This document shows, one piece after another, positions 17,091-27,301 of a stretch of DNA of 64,000 nucleotides (positions are counted from its first letter, which is position 1; every line of letters begins with the position of its first letter). The stretch covers positions 186,001 through 250,000 of the forward strand of contig BOKS01000002.1 of assembly GCA_016861105.1 (NCBI GenBank), in the 5' to 3' direction. This DNA is from Betaproteobacteria bacterium. Its GTDB lineage: Bacteria > Pseudomonadota > Gammaproteobacteria > Burkholderiales > Casimicrobiaceae. Under the pieces are notes generated by a model. It had not been told where the DNA came from, did not search any database, and worked only from the letters and a program-made list of their open reading frames with translations. A program made the translations under genes and the position numbers.

Positions 17091-17286
17091 GGTGGGTGGC
17101 GGCGCGCGCTCGCGGCCCGGGGCGCGCGGCAGCGGGTCGCGATCGAACGGGCGTCCACCGTGCGCGGACCGGGGAGGCTCGTGCGCTGAGCCACCCGCGG
17201 CCGACAATGCGTTCCGTCGGCGGGGCGCGGGATGCGGCGCGCGACGCCATGCCGCCGGAGGCCTAGGCCGAAGGGCGGCTTGCATC

Positions 17287-17298
17287 GAACGATCGTTC
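17287..17298. promoter_or_regulatory. Palindrome upstream of recA, candidate SOS operator
   Basis: GAACGATCGTTC is a perfect 12-base palindrome 72 bases before the recA start. Its GAAC-N4-GTTC form resembles the LexA (Cheo-type) box of Gram-positive bacteria. It does not resemble the CTGT-N8-ACAG box usual in Beta- and Gammaproteobacteria, which I do not see here. Its place before recA is the main argument for an SOS role. Confidence 0.45.
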
Positions 17299-17370
17299 TG
17301 TGCGAGGATCGCCGACGTCAACCCGCGCGGCCACGCCGCCCGCCGTCATCGGCGATACTTGGAGCCTTCG

Positions 17371-18426
<1,056 letters not shown>

Positions 18427-18587
18427 CGCCGGCCGCGTAGGGCCCGTGCAGGCGTCGCGCACAATTGCCGGGCGGGCGCAGCGCCTGCTGCCGGCTTGCG
18501 GTCCCCTCCTGCCTGCGGCAGTCCCTTCGGCCCGGCCGGCGCACGCCGCCAGGGCCTCTTGTCGTCCGGCCCCCGGCACCGCGCGGC

Positions 18588-19085
18588 GTGGATGAGCGCC
18601 CGCCTCGCCGCCGCGCCCCGCAGCGCACGCTGAAGCAGCGCGCGGTCGCGCTGCTCGCGCGCCGCGAGTATGCACGCAGCGAGCTCGCGGCACGGCTGGC
18701 CGCCGCCGGTGGGGCGCGCGACGAGATCGAGGCGCTGCTCGACGACCTCGTGCGGCGCGGCTACCTCTCCGACGCCCGCTGTGCCGGGGCCGTCGTGCGC
18801 CAGCGGGCCGGCACGCACGCGCGGCGCGCGATCGCGCACGAGCTGCGCGAGCGCGGCGTGGCGCCGGAGGCCGCCGCTGCCGCGCTCGCCGGGCTCGAGG
18901 GGCGCGACGAGTTCGCGCAGGCGAAGGCGCTGTGGCAGCGCCGCTTCGGCGCACCTCCCGCCGACGAGCGCGCGAAGGGACGCCAGCTCCGCTTCCTCGT
19001 GACGCGCGGGTTCGCGCCCGCTGTCGCCTACCGCGTGCTGAAGAACGCGGGCGCGAGCGTCGACGAGCCGGACTCGCCCTCCTGA
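18588..19085 (+). CDS. recX: Regulatory protein RecX
   Basis: A 165-residue RecX. Family blocks are LKQRAVALLARREYARSELAARL near residue 15, LDDLVRRGYLSDARCAGAVVRQR, and the tandem three-helix repeats ending VTRGFAPAVAYRVLKN. It binds RecA filaments and limits their activity. The start is uncertain: the GTG at 18588 gives the normal length, no clear ribosome site is present, and the frame is open upstream. The 161-base gap after recA holds no other recognisable element. Confidence 0.9.
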   Translation: MDERPPRRRAPQRTLKQRAVALLARREYARSELAARLAAAGGARDEIEALLDDLVRRGYLSDARCAGAVVRQRAGTHARRAIAHELRERGVAPEAAAAALAGLEGRDEFAQAKALWQRRFGAPPADERAKGRQLRFLVTRGFAPAVAYRVLKNAGASVDEPDSPS

Positions 19086-19087
19086 CA

Positions 19088-19105
19088 CCCGCCGCCCCGG
19101 GCGGG
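19088..19105 (+). terminator. Possible hairpin after recX
   Basis: CCCGCC (19088-19093) pairs with GGCGGG (19100-19105) around a six-base loop, three bases after the recX stop. The stem is short and no T-tract follows, so this is a weak candidate. Confidence 0.3.
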
Positions 19106-19302
19106 CAGGTACCTTTGTGCCATCGCGCCCCCCGCGCGGACCGCAAGCATTCGCCGGGATTGGACGGCGGCGGCAGGCAGGTGCATGATCGCCGCCTGCA
19201 GCGTCGGGGTCGCGGCGCGCACGACCTGTTCCGCGTGTCCGTCACGCGGGCGGCGACGTGCGGCGGCACCGCCTTCGCTGCGCAACCCGACAGGAGGAAG
19301 CC

Positions 19303-19905
19303 ATGGCCTACAAGCTCGAAGGTCGCCTGCTCGAGGTCTGCACGTGCAAGGCCGTGTGCCCGTGCTGGGTCGGCGACGATCCCGACGGCGGCACCTGCGA
19401 AGGCTCGCTCGCCTGGCACGTGGAGCGTGGCGAGGTCGATGGCGTCGACGTCGGCGGCCTCACCTTCGGCATGCTCACGCACATCCCCGGCAACGTGTTC
19501 GCGGGCAACTGGCGTGCGGTGGCGTTCGTCGACGAGCGCGCCACGCCGCAGCAGGAGCAGGCGCTGCTGTCCGTCTTCACCGGGAAGAAGGGCGGTGCGA
19601 TCGCGGACCTCGCCGCGCTCGTGGGCGAGGTCGCCTCGGTCGAGCGCGTCCCGATCACGTTCGAGGTGCACCAGGGCGAAGGGCACCTCCGGATGGGCGA
19701 CGCGGTCGAGGCGCGCATGCAGCCCTACAAGGGGCCGGGCGGGCACGTGACGAAGCTCGTCGACAGCGTCTTCTCGACGATCCCCGGCTCGCCGGCCTAT
19801 CCGGGGAAGGCATCGGTCTACCGCGCGAAGGCGCCCGTGCTCGGCATCGACGTCGAGCTGACCGGGCACAACGCCGTCCAGGGCCACTTCCGCTTCCACT
19901 CGTAG
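19303..19905 (+). CDS. DUF1326 domain-containing protein
   Basis: A 200-residue protein of the DUF1326 family. The N-terminal EVCTCKAVCPCWVGDDPDGG has the clustered Cys residues (C-x-C-x3-C-x-C) that define the family and suggest metal binding. AWHVERGEVDGVDVGGL and GHNAVQGHFRFHS at the end are also typical. The ATG at 19303 is preceded by AGGAGG at the right distance; the upstream in-frame extension has no such site. It is followed by a DUF2182 membrane protein, its usual partner. The function is unknown. Confidence 0.88.
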   Translation: MAYKLEGRLLEVCTCKAVCPCWVGDDPDGGTCEGSLAWHVERGEVDGVDVGGLTFGMLTHIPGNVFAGNWRAVAFVDERATPQQEQALLSVFTGKKGGAIADLAALVGEVASVERVPITFEVHQGEGHLRMGDAVEARMQPYKGPGGHVTKLVDSVFSTIPGSPAYPGKASVYRAKAPVLGIDVELTGHNAVQGHFRFHS

Positions 19906-19941
19906 CCGCGCGCGGGTGACGCGCACGGAGGCGGGCCGGCG

Positions 19942-20826
19942 ATGGCCGATGCATTCGCGGCGGCGACGGCGCGACCCCGGGTCGTGCTCGTTCCGGCGCT
20001 GCTCGGGCTGGCCGGGCTCGCGTGGGTGGCGCTGCTCGCGTGGGAGGCGTCGGACCTCGCGCACGCGATGCACGTGCCCGCGCTGGGCGCACCGGCCCTC
20101 GCCTGCGAACGCGGCTCGCCTGCCGGGCGGGCGGCGCTGTACCTCGGCGGCTGGCTGCTGATGAGCGTGGCGATGATGCTGCCGACGACGCTGCCGCTCG
20201 TGCGCGTCTTCGCGCGGCTCGTGCAGCGGCGTCCGCAGCGCGGATTGCTTCTCGCACTGCTGCTGGGCGGCTACCTGCTCGCGTGGCTGGCGTTCGGCGC
20301 CGTCGCGCACGCCCTGCACGCGGCGCTCGGCGCGTGGAAGGACGGCACGGGCTGGCTGTGGACGCACGCGTGGGTCCCCGCAGCGGCGACGCTCGCCCTC
20401 GCCGGTGCCTTCCAGTTCTCGCGCCTCAAGCACCGCTGCCTGACGGCGTGCCGCTCGCCGGCCGCGTTCGTCGCCGGTCGCTGGGGCGGCGTCGCGCCGC
20501 GCCGCGACGCGTTGCGCATCGGCGTCGCGCACGGGGTCTTCTGCGTCGGGTGCTGCTGGGCCCTGATGCTGCTGATGTTCACCGCCGGGCTGGGCAACGT
20601 CGCCTGGATGCTCGTGCTCGGCCTGGTGATGGCGATCGAGAAGAACGCGAGCTGGGGCCGCCGCGTCGGCGCGCCGCTCGGCGTGGCGCTCCTCGCCGCC
20701 GCGGCCGCCGTCGCCATCGCCGCGCTGGCGCCGCCTGTCGTGCCGCGCGCGGAGCCCACGCTCAGCCGCGCAGACGCATCCCCGGCGGCGGATCGATCCT
20801 TCCGAGCCTGGCCAGCCGGGCGGTGA
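19942..20826 (+). CDS. DUF2182 integral membrane protein
   Basis: A 294-residue polytopic membrane protein of the DUF2182 family, annotated in databases as a predicted metal-binding membrane protein. It has about six or seven hydrophobic helices, the family stretch LMSVAMMLPTTLPLV, and near the end FCVGCCWALMLLMFTAGLGN and VMAIEKN. The paired Cys in VGCCW and the Met-rich helices would suit metal binding. It lies 36 bases behind DUF1326 and is probably coexpressed with it. The last 65 bases overlap the convergent gene on the other strand. Confidence 0.88.
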   Translation: MADAFAAATARPRVVLVPALLGLAGLAWVALLAWEASDLAHAMHVPALGAPALACERGSPAGRAALYLGGWLLMSVAMMLPTTLPLVRVFARLVQRRPQRGLLLALLLGGYLLAWLAFGAVAHALHAALGAWKDGTGWLWTHAWVPAAATLALAGAFQFSRLKHRCLTACRSPAAFVAGRWGGVAPRRDALRIGVAHGVFCVGCCWALMLLMFTAGLGNVAWMLVLGLVMAIEKNASWGRRVGAPLGVALLAAAAAVAIAALAPPVVPRAEPTLSRADASPAADRSFRAWPAGR

Positions 20827-21109
20827 TCGACCCGCGCGTGCGCTCGAGACGCTCGGCGAGACGTGCGACCGGCTCGCCCGCGTCGAACAGGGACGCGAGC
20901 TGCTGATCGTGGTCGGCCGACCACGCCCGGCCGGCGTTGCGCGGCCGCGGGCGCGAGGCTGCGGCCTCGACCAGGGCGAGCGCCGCCACGAGCGTCGCGT
21001 GCACTTCGGAGTGGCGCAGCGCGTGGACCAGCGGCAGCGGCTCGCCGCTCGACGGGTCCGTCCCGCTCGTCCACGCCCGCAGGCTGCGCACGACCTGTTC
21101 CCTCTCCAT
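20762..21109 (-). CDS. Small protein with helix-turn-helix/Myb-like C-terminal domain
   Basis: A 115-residue protein starting at the ATG at 21109, preceded by an AAGGGG ribosome site. The C-terminal half, [19 protein letters not shown] followed by [23 protein letters not shown], looks like a Myb/SANT-type or trihelix DNA-binding domain in which a Trp begins helix 1 and Arg-Gly-Ser-Ile marks the recognition helix. The N-terminal half has no recognised domain. It is convergent with the DUF2182 gene, overlapping it by 65 bases, and divergent from alaS. I recognise the general type, not a named family. Confidence 0.7.
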   Translation of the reverse strand: MEREQVVRSLRAWTSGTDPSSGEPLPLVHALRHSEVHATLVAALALVEAAASRPRPRNAGRAWSADHDQQLASLFDAGEPVARLAERLERTRGSITARLARLGRIDPPPGMRLRG

Positions 21110-21247
21110 CGTCGATCCCCTTCCGGTGGGCGGCGCGCGGCGCCGCGACGCCACGATCCTGCGCCCGCCGCCGCCGCGCCGGCCATCGGCCGTGCGGCCG
21201 AGCCGCAGCGGTCGCCGCGGCACAGCCGACCGCGGGCGGGGTTCGCG

Positions 21248-21253
21248 TAAAAT
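21248..21253 (+). promoter_or_regulatory. Candidate -10 element of alaS
   Basis: TAAAAT occurs in the GC-rich leader 52 bases before the alaS ATG and matches TATAAT at five of six positions. No good -35 lies at the standard distance. This one and the elements before ribBX and gcdH are the only A/T-rich hexamers in their gaps. Confidence 0.4.
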
Positions 21254-21305
21254 CAAGCCCTTTGCGCTGCCGCGCCGCAGCCGGCGACCGGGACGCCCGC
21301 CGACC

Positions 21306-23945
21306 ATGACCGCCACCGTCAACGACATCCGCCGCCAGTTCATCGACTACTTCGTGCGCCAGGGCCACACGCACGTGCCGTCGTCGTCGCTGGTGCCGGC
21401 GAACGACCCCACGCTGCTGTTCGTCAACTCGGGCATGGTCCAGTTCAAGGACGTGTTCCTCGGCACGGACCGGCGGCCTTACACGCGGGCGACGACCGCG
21501 CAGCGCAGCGTGCGCGCGGGCGGCAAGCACAACGACCTCGAGAACGTCGGGTACACGGCGCGGCACCACACGTTCTTCGAGATGCTCGGCAACTTCAGCT
21601 TCGGCGACTACTTCAAGCGCGACGCGATCCGCTACGCGTGGGAGCTTCTGACCGGCGTCTACGGCCTGCCGAAGGAGAAGCTCTGGACGACGGTCTACGT
21701 CGACGACGACGAGGCCTACGACATCTGGACGAAGGAGATCGGCGTGCCGGCGGAGCGCTGCATCCGCATCGGCGACAACAAGGGCGGCAGGTACGCCTCC
21801 GACAACTTCTGGCAGATGGCGGACACCGGCCCGTGCGGCCCCTGCTCGGAGATCTTCTACGACCACGGGCCGCACGTCTGGGGCGGCCCGCCGGGCTCGC
21901 CGGAGGCCGACGGCGACCGCTACATCGAGATCTGGAACCTCGTGTTCATGCAGTTCAACCGCGACGCGTCGGGCACGCTCACGCCGCTGCCCAAGCCCTG
22001 CGTCGACACCGGCATGGGCCTCGAACGCCTCGCCGCGGTGCTGCAGGACGTGCACAGCAACTACGAGATCGACCTTTTCGCCGACCTGATCCGCGCGGCG
22101 GTCCGCGAGACGGGCGCGCAGGACTACCTGTCGCCGAGCCTGCGCGTCATCGCCGACCACATCCGCGCCTGCGCGTTCCTGATCGTCGACGGCGTGATCC
22201 CGGGCAACGAGGGCCGCGGCTACGTGCTGCGGCGGATCATCCGCCGCGCGATCCGGCACGGCTACAAGCTCGGCCGCAAGGAGCCCTTCTTCCACCGGCT
22301 GGTCGAGGACCTCGACCGGCAGATGGGGGAGGCGTATCCGGAGCTGCGCCGCGACAGGCAGCGCGTCGTCGAGGTGCTGAAGGCCGAGGAGGAGCGCTTC
22401 GGCGAGACGCTCGACAACGGGATGCGCATCCTCGAGGCGGCGCTGGCGGCGCTGGAGAAGTCCGGCGGCAAGGTGCTCGACGGCCAGACCGCCTTCACGC
22501 TGTACGACACCTTCGGCTTCCCCTACGACCTCACGGCCGACGTCTGCCGCGAGCGCGGCGTCGCCGTCGACGAGGCGGGCTTCGGGACGGCGATGGAGGC
22601 GCAGCGCGACCGCGCGCGCGCGGCCTCGCAGTTCCGCATGGGCGCGACGCTCGCCTACGACGGTCCGCGGACGCGCTTCCGCGGCTACGAGTCGCTGTCC
22701 GAGGAGGGCCGCGTCGCGGCGCTTTACCGCGACGGCGCGCAGGTCGACGCGCTCGCCGCCGGCGAGCGCGGCGTGGTCGTGCTCGACGCCACGCCGTTCT
22801 ACGCCGAGTCCGGCGGGCAGGTCGGCGACCGCGGCGAGCTCAGCAGGCAGGGCGTGTGCCTCACGCTGTTCGCCGTCGAGGACACCCAGAAGGTGCAGGC
22901 GGACGTGCACGGGCACGTGGGCGAGGTGAAGACCGGCGAGCTGCGGGTCGGCGACGTTGTGGCCGCGCAGGTCGACTTCGACGCGCGCGGCCGCACGATG
23001 CGCAACCACTCGGCGACGCACCTGATGCACAAGGCGCTGCGCGAGGTGCTCGGGCCGCACGTGCAGCAGAAGGGCTCGCTCGTCGATCCGGAGAAGACGC
23101 GCTTCGACTTCGCGCACCACGCGCCGCTGACCGACGACGAGATCCGCCGCGTCGAGGCGCTGGTCAACGCCGAGGTCCTCGACAACCACGCGACCAGCGC
23201 GCGCTCGATGCCCATCGACGAGGCGCAGAAGCTCGGCGCGATGATGCTGTTCGGCGAGAAGTACGGCGACACGGTGCGCGTGCTCGACATCGGCAGCTCG
23301 CGCGAGCTGTGCGGCGGGACGCACGTCGCGCGCACCGGCGACATCGGGCTGTTCAAGATCGTGTACGAAGGCGGCGTGGCCGCGGGCATCCGCCGCGTCG
23401 AGGCCGTCACCGGCAGGGGCGCGCTCGACTGGGTGCAGGCGCAGGAGCGCGCGCTCGCCGGCGCCGCCGCGGCGCTCAAGGTCGCCCCGGCCGAGCTGGC
23501 GCCGCGCATCGGGCAGCTGGTCGAGCAGGTCCGGGGCCTCGAGAAGGACGTCGCCCGCCTGCGCGGGCAGCTCGCGCAGGCGCGCATCGACGAGGTCGTG
23601 GCCGGAGGCATGCGCACCGTCAAGGGGGTGAAGGCGCTCGCGCTGGTGCTCGACAGCGCCGACGCGTCCGTGATGCGCGACACGCTCGACAAGGTCAAGG
23701 ACCGGATGCAGAGCGGCGTCGCGGTGCTGGCGACCGTGCGCGAAGGCCAGGTGTCGCTGGTCGCGGGCGTGACGAAGGACCTGACGTCGCGCATCAAGGC
23801 GGGCGACCTCGTCAACCACGTGGCGCGGCAGGTCGGCGGCAAGGGGGGCGGGCGCCCCGACATGGCGCAGGCCGGCGGCACGGATGCCGCGGCGCTGCCG
23901 GCCGCACTGCAATCCATCGAAGGCTGGCTCGAGCAGCGCCTGTGA
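21306..23945 (+). CDS. alaS: Alanine-tRNA ligase
   Basis: An 879-residue alanyl-tRNA synthetase of standard length. The catalytic domain shows [16 protein letters not shown] and [20 protein letters not shown]. The editing domain has the [11 protein letters not shown] zinc motif and [13 protein letters not shown]. The C-terminal DHH-associated region ends [17 protein letters not shown]. It charges tRNA-Ala and edits mischarged Ser and Gly. The ATG at 21306 is chosen because the conserved domain begins two residues later. Its stop overlaps the next GTG start by four bases. Confidence 0.98.
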   Translation: MTATVNDIRRQFIDYFVRQGHTHVPSSSLVPANDPTLLFVNSGMVQFKDVFLGTDRRPYTRATTAQRSVRAGGKHNDLENVGYTARHHTFFEMLGNFSFGDYFKRDAIRYAWELLTGVYGLPKEKLWTTVYVDDDEAYDIWTKEIGVPAERCIRIGDNKGGRYASDNFWQMADTGPCGPCSEIFYDHGPHVWGGPPGSPEADGDRYIEIWNLVFMQFNRDASGTLTPLPKPCVDTGMGLERLAAVLQDVHSNYEIDLFADLIRAAVRETGAQDYLSPSLRVIADHIRACAFLIVDGVIPGNEGRGYVLRRIIRRAIRHGYKLGRKEPFFHRLVEDLDRQMGEAYPELRRDRQRVVEVLKAEEERFGETLDNGMRILEAALAALEKSGGKVLDGQTAFTLYDTFGFPYDLTADVCRERGVAVDEAGFGTAMEAQRDRARAASQFRMGATLAYDGPRTRFRGYESLSEEGRVAALYRDGAQVDALAAGERGVVVLDATPFYAESGGQVGDRGELSRQGVCLTLFAVEDTQKVQADVHGHVGEVKTGELRVGDVVAAQVDFDARGRTMRNHSATHLMHKALREVLGPHVQQKGSLVDPEKTRFDFAHHAPLTDDEIRRVEALVNAEVLDNHATSARSMPIDEAQKLGAMMLFGEKYGDTVRVLDIGSSRELCGGTHVARTGDIGLFKIVYEGGVAAGIRRVEAVTGRGALDWVQAQERALAGAAAALKVAPAELAPRIGQLVEQVRGLEKDVARLRGQLAQARIDEVVAGGMRTVKGVKALALVLDSADASVMRDTLDKVKDRMQSGVAVLATVREGQVSLVAGVTKDLTSRIKAGDLVNHVARQVGGKGGGRPDMAQAGGTDAAALPAALQSIEGWLEQRL

Positions 23946-25240
23946 CCGGGGCGCCGGACCGCGGCGCCGCCGCGCTGCCCTCCGACGATCCGCAGCGGCG
24001 GGTCCTCCACGACGAGGTGCACGCGCGGCCGCCCGCGCGGCTGGTCACGCCCGAGCGCATCACCCACCTCGCGCTGCGCGTCGACGCGCAGGATCGCGAC
24101 CGCGAGGCGCGGCGGATCGCCGAGCTCGCGGCGCACCTCGGGGCGCCGGTGCCTGCACCGGACGCCTCCTACGTCTGGCTCGACGGCGGCGACCTGCGCG
24201 TCAAGTGGGAGCGCCACACCGAATTCACCGGGCTCACCTTCTTCCGACGCGTCGGCGGCGACGCGCCGCCCGGCGCGACCGCGCTCGACCTTGTGCCGCG
24301 CGGCTTCCTGGCGTCGATGCCCGGGGAGACGCTGGTCGCGGTGCACGTCGACGTGCGCCGTTCGGGCCCGCAGGACTGCGACGACGCGATCACCACGTAC
24401 GGCGACACGGCGGTCGTCGGGTCGCGCGTCGGCGACGGCGCCGCCTCGGCGCTGACGGACTTCCGCATCGGCGACGACGGTTTCTCGCGCATCCAGGTGC
24501 TCGATCACGCGCTCGGGGAGCGGCAGGCCGGCCGCTACGTGCAGCGCCTGTGCGAGATCGAGACCTACAGGATGATGGCGCTGCTCGCCTTCCCGCTCGC
24601 GCGCGAGGTCGCGGCGGCGCTGACCGCGGCCGAGGCGCGGCTCGCGCGCCTGATCGAGCGGATGATCGGTCCCGGCGAGGCGGACGAGCCGCGGCTGCTC
24701 GACGAGCTGACGCGGCTTGCCGCGGAGATCGAGCGCAGCGAGGCGGCGAGCCGGTTCCGCTTCGGCGCGGCCGCCGCCTACTACCGCATCGTGCGCCAGC
24801 GCATCGCCGAGCTGCGCGAGGCGCGCCTGCCGCGCGTGCAGACGATCGAGGAGTTCATGGACCGGCGGCTCGCGCCGGCGATGGCGACCTGCGAATCGGT
24901 GGCGCGGCGTCAGGACGAGCTGTCGGCGCGCATCGCGCGCGCGAGCCAGCTGCTGCGCACGCGCGTCGAGGTCGCGCTCGAACGGCAGAACCAGGAGCTG
25001 CTCGCCTCGATGAACCGGCGCGCGAAGATGCAGTTCCGGCTGCAGCGCACCGTCGAGGGCCTGTCGGTGGCCGCGATCACCTACTACGGCGCCGGGCTGG
25101 TCGGCTACCTCGCCAAGGCGGCCGGCGCGCTGGGCCTGCACGTGCAGCCCGAGCTGGCGGCGGGCGTCGCGGTGCCGGTGATCGCGCTGGTCGTGTGGCG
25201 CGCGCTGCGCCGCCTGCACCGCGAGCTCGCCCGCGAATGA
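23942..25240 (+). CDS. DUF3422 family protein, membrane-anchored
   Basis: A 432-residue protein of the DUF3422 family: [16 protein letters not shown] near the N-terminus, a central block FTGLTFFRR, then GFLASMPGE, a long alpha-helical region rich in Arg and Glu that may form a coiled coil (about residues 215-370), and two hydrophobic helices at the end ([36 protein letters not shown]). The GTG start overlaps the alaS stop (GTGA). No function is known for the family; the layout suggests a cytoplasmic domain on a C-terminal membrane hairpin. Confidence 0.85.
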   Translation: MTGAPDRGAAALPSDDPQRRVLHDEVHARPPARLVTPERITHLALRVDAQDRDREARRIAELAAHLGAPVPAPDASYVWLDGGDLRVKWERHTEFTGLTFFRRVGGDAPPGATALDLVPRGFLASMPGETLVAVHVDVRRSGPQDCDDAITTYGDTAVVGSRVGDGAASALTDFRIGDDGFSRIQVLDHALGERQAGRYVQRLCEIETYRMMALLAFPLAREVAAALTAAEARLARLIERMIGPGEADEPRLLDELTRLAAEIERSEAASRFRFGAAAAYYRIVRQRIAELREARLPRVQTIEEFMDRRLAPAMATCESVARRQDELSARIARASQLLRTRVEVALERQNQELLASMNRRAKMQFRLQRTVEGLSVAAITYYGAGLVGYLAKAAGALGLHVQPELAAGVAVPVIALVVWRALRRLHRELARE

Positions 25241-25259
25241 ACGCGGAGGCGGGACATCG

Positions 25260-26318
25260 ATGACGACGGCCGCGGCGCAGTTCGGCAGCGACAACCAGGC
25301 CGGCATCTGCCCGGAGGCGCTCGCAGCGCTGCAGGCGGCCAACGGCGGCCACGCGCCGGGCTACGGGCACGACGACTGGACGGCGCGCGCCGAGGACGCC
25401 GTCCGCGCCGTCTTCGACGCGGACGCCGAGGTGTTCCTCGTGTTCAACGGGTCGGCGGCGAACGCGCTGGCGCTCGCGTCGATCTGCCGCAGCACGGACG
25501 CCGTGGTGTGCCACGCACTGGCGCACGTCAACGTCGACGAGTGCGGCGGGCCGGAGTTCATGACCGGCGGCGCGAAGCTGCTGGCGGTGGAAGGCCCGTC
25601 GGCGAAGGTCACCCCCGCCGCCCTCGCCGCGCGCGCCGTGACCCCGCACGACGAGCACGCGTCGCGGCCGCGCGCGCTGTCGCTCACCCAGGCCACGGAG
25701 CTCGGCACCGTGTACACGCCCTCCGAGCTGGCCGCGCTGTGCGAGGCGGCGCACGCGCGCGGCATGAAGGTGCACGTCGACGGGGCGCGCTTCGCCAACG
25801 CGGTCGCGTCGCTGGGCTGCGCGCCCGCGGACATCGCGCAGCGCGCGGGCGTCGACGTGCTCGCCTTCGGCGGCACGAAGAACGGCATGCCGTTCGGCGA
25901 GGCGCTGGTGTTCTTCGACGCCGCGCTGGCCGACGAATTCCGCCGGCGGCGCAAGCAGGCCGGCCAGCTCGCCTCGAAGATGCGCTTCCTCTCCGCGCCG
26001 TGGCTGGGCATGCTCGAAGGCGGCGCCTGGCTGCGCCACGCCGCCCACGCGAATGCGATGGCGCGGCGGCTGGGCGAGCGCCTCGCCGCGGTCGACGGCG
26101 TGCGGCTGATCGCGCCGGTGCAGGCCAACGGCGTGTTCGCGGAGCTGCCGGCGCCCGCGATCGCGCGGCTGCACGAGGCCGGCTGGCACTTCTACGTCTT
26201 CGTGGGCGACACCGGCTGCCGGTTCATGTGCGCCTGGGACACCACGGCGGAGGTCGTCGACCGCTTCGCCGGGGACGTCGCGCGCTTCGTCGCGGCGAGC
26301 GGCATCGCGCGGCCGTGA
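25260..26318 (+). CDS. Low-specificity L-threonine aldolase (PLP-dependent)
   Basis: A 352-residue aminotransferase-fold enzyme of the threonine aldolase/beta-eliminating lyase family. The pyridoxal-phosphate Lys207 lies in FGGTKNGMPFGEA, and VHVDGARFANAVASL carries the Asp that contacts the cofactor ring. The N-terminal FGSDNQAGICPEAL is also typical. It splits threonine or allo-threonine into glycine and acetaldehyde, or acts in the reverse sense on related beta-hydroxy amino acids. A GGAGGCGGG ribosome site precedes the ATG. It follows the DUF3422 gene by 19 bases on the same strand. Confidence 0.92.
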   Translation: MTTAAAQFGSDNQAGICPEALAALQAANGGHAPGYGHDDWTARAEDAVRAVFDADAEVFLVFNGSAANALALASICRSTDAVVCHALAHVNVDECGGPEFMTGGAKLLAVEGPSAKVTPAALAARAVTPHDEHASRPRALSLTQATELGTVYTPSELAALCEAAHARGMKVHVDGARFANAVASLGCAPADIAQRAGVDVLAFGGTKNGMPFGEALVFFDAALADEFRRRRKQAGQLASKMRFLSAPWLGMLEGGAWLRHAAHANAMARRLGERLAAVDGVRLIAPVQANGVFAELPAPAIARLHEAGWHFYVFVGDTGCRFMCAWDTTAEVVDRFAGDVARFVAASGIARP

Positions 26319-26370
26319 ACCGCCGGGGCGGCCTGCCGGTCGAACCGGCCACCACCTCGCGGAGACCCGC

Positions 26371-26712
26371 ATGAAGCGTTCCCTCGCCGTCCTCCTGGCC
26401 GCCACGCCCGCCCTCGCGCTCGCCCACCACGGCTGGAGCGAGTACGACGCCTCGCAGACGCTGACGCTGACCGGACAGGTCGAGCAGAGCGGCTACGAGC
26501 ACCCGCACGGCTACGTCACACTAAGCAGCGGCGGGAAGCGCTGGACCGCGGTGCTCGCCCCGCCGTCGCGCATGGACAACCGCGGCCTGACGCGGGACCT
26601 CGTGCGGCCCGGCGCGACCGTGACCGTCGTGGGCTACCCGAACCGCAACAAGCCCGACGAGATGCGCGCCGAGCGCATCACGGCCGGCGGCAGGACCGTC
26701 GAGCTGCGCTGA
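26371..26712 (+). CDS. Small exported protein, DUF6152-like
   Basis: A 113-residue protein with a clear signal peptide (MKRSLAVLLAATPALALA), mature from about HHGW. The mature part has the features of the DUF6152 family: HHGWSEYD at the start, TLTGQVEQ and a small beta-barrel (OB-like) ending with MRAERITAGGRTVELR. It is probably periplasmic. A GCGGAG ribosome site lies before the ATG. It precedes a small membrane protein by 10 bases, and the two are likely one unit. Function unknown. Confidence 0.8.
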   Translation: MKRSLAVLLAATPALALAHHGWSEYDASQTLTLTGQVEQSGYEHPHGYVTLSSGGKRWTAVLAPPSRMDNRGLTRDLVRPGATVTVVGYPNRNKPDEMRAERITAGGRTVELR

Positions 26713-26722
26713 CCGGGCGGAC

Positions 26723-27199
26723 GTGGCGAGCGCGCTGCACACGGTCGAGGCGACCGGTCTCGGCCGCTTCATGCGCGAGGCGCTGTGGGCCTATCCGGTG
26801 GCGGAGGTGGTGCACATCACCGGACTCGCGCTGCTGTTCGGGTCGATCGTCCTGGTCGACCTGCGCCTGCTCGGCCTCGGGCGCCGCATCCCGGCGGCGG
26901 CCCTTGTTGCCTTCGCCGTCCCCTGGTCGATCGCGGGCTTCGCGGTGGCCGCCGCGTCGGGCCTGCTGATGTTCACGGCGCACGCGGCCGAGTTCCTGGT
27001 CCAGCCCGCGTTCATGCTGAAGATGGGACTGATCCTCGCCGGCGGCGTGAACGCCGCGCTGCTGCACGCCGGTCCGCTGCGTGCGCTCGCGGCGGCGTCC
27101 GACGCGCAGCCCTCCGGCCGGGTGCGGGCCGCCGCGGCGGTGTCGATCGCGCTGTGGCTGGGTGTCGTCGCCTGCGGGCGGCTGCTCGCCTACCTGTAG
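26723..27199 (+). CDS. Small membrane protein, DUF6644-like
   Basis: A 158-residue membrane protein with four predicted helices. The GTG start at 26723 follows a GGGCGG stretch. The sequence FMREALWAYPVAEVVHITGLALLFGSIVLVDLRLLGL (residues 13-49) resembles the DUF6644 family, including the His in helix 1. Members are often next to small exported proteins like the preceding gene. Function unknown; haem or metal chemistry has been suggested only from gene context. Confidence 0.75.
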   Translation: MASALHTVEATGLGRFMREALWAYPVAEVVHITGLALLFGSIVLVDLRLLGLGRRIPAAALVAFAVPWSIAGFAVAAASGLLMFTAHAAEFLVQPAFMLKMGLILAGGVNAALLHAGPLRALAAASDAQPSGRVRAAAAVSIALWLGVVACGRLLAYL

Positions 27200-27301
27200 A
27201 CGACACCGCTCATCCCGGCGCACGCGCGTTGCGTACCCCGCTGTCCGGGCCCGGCGCCACGTCGCGTGCCACTGGCACGCCTCCTGCTGCACCGGGGTGC
27301 G

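Noticed and set aside
17072-17370. E. coli-type LexA box before recA
   Set aside because: No CTGT-N8-ACAG was found in the gap. Only the GAAC-N4-GTTC palindrome is symmetrical there.
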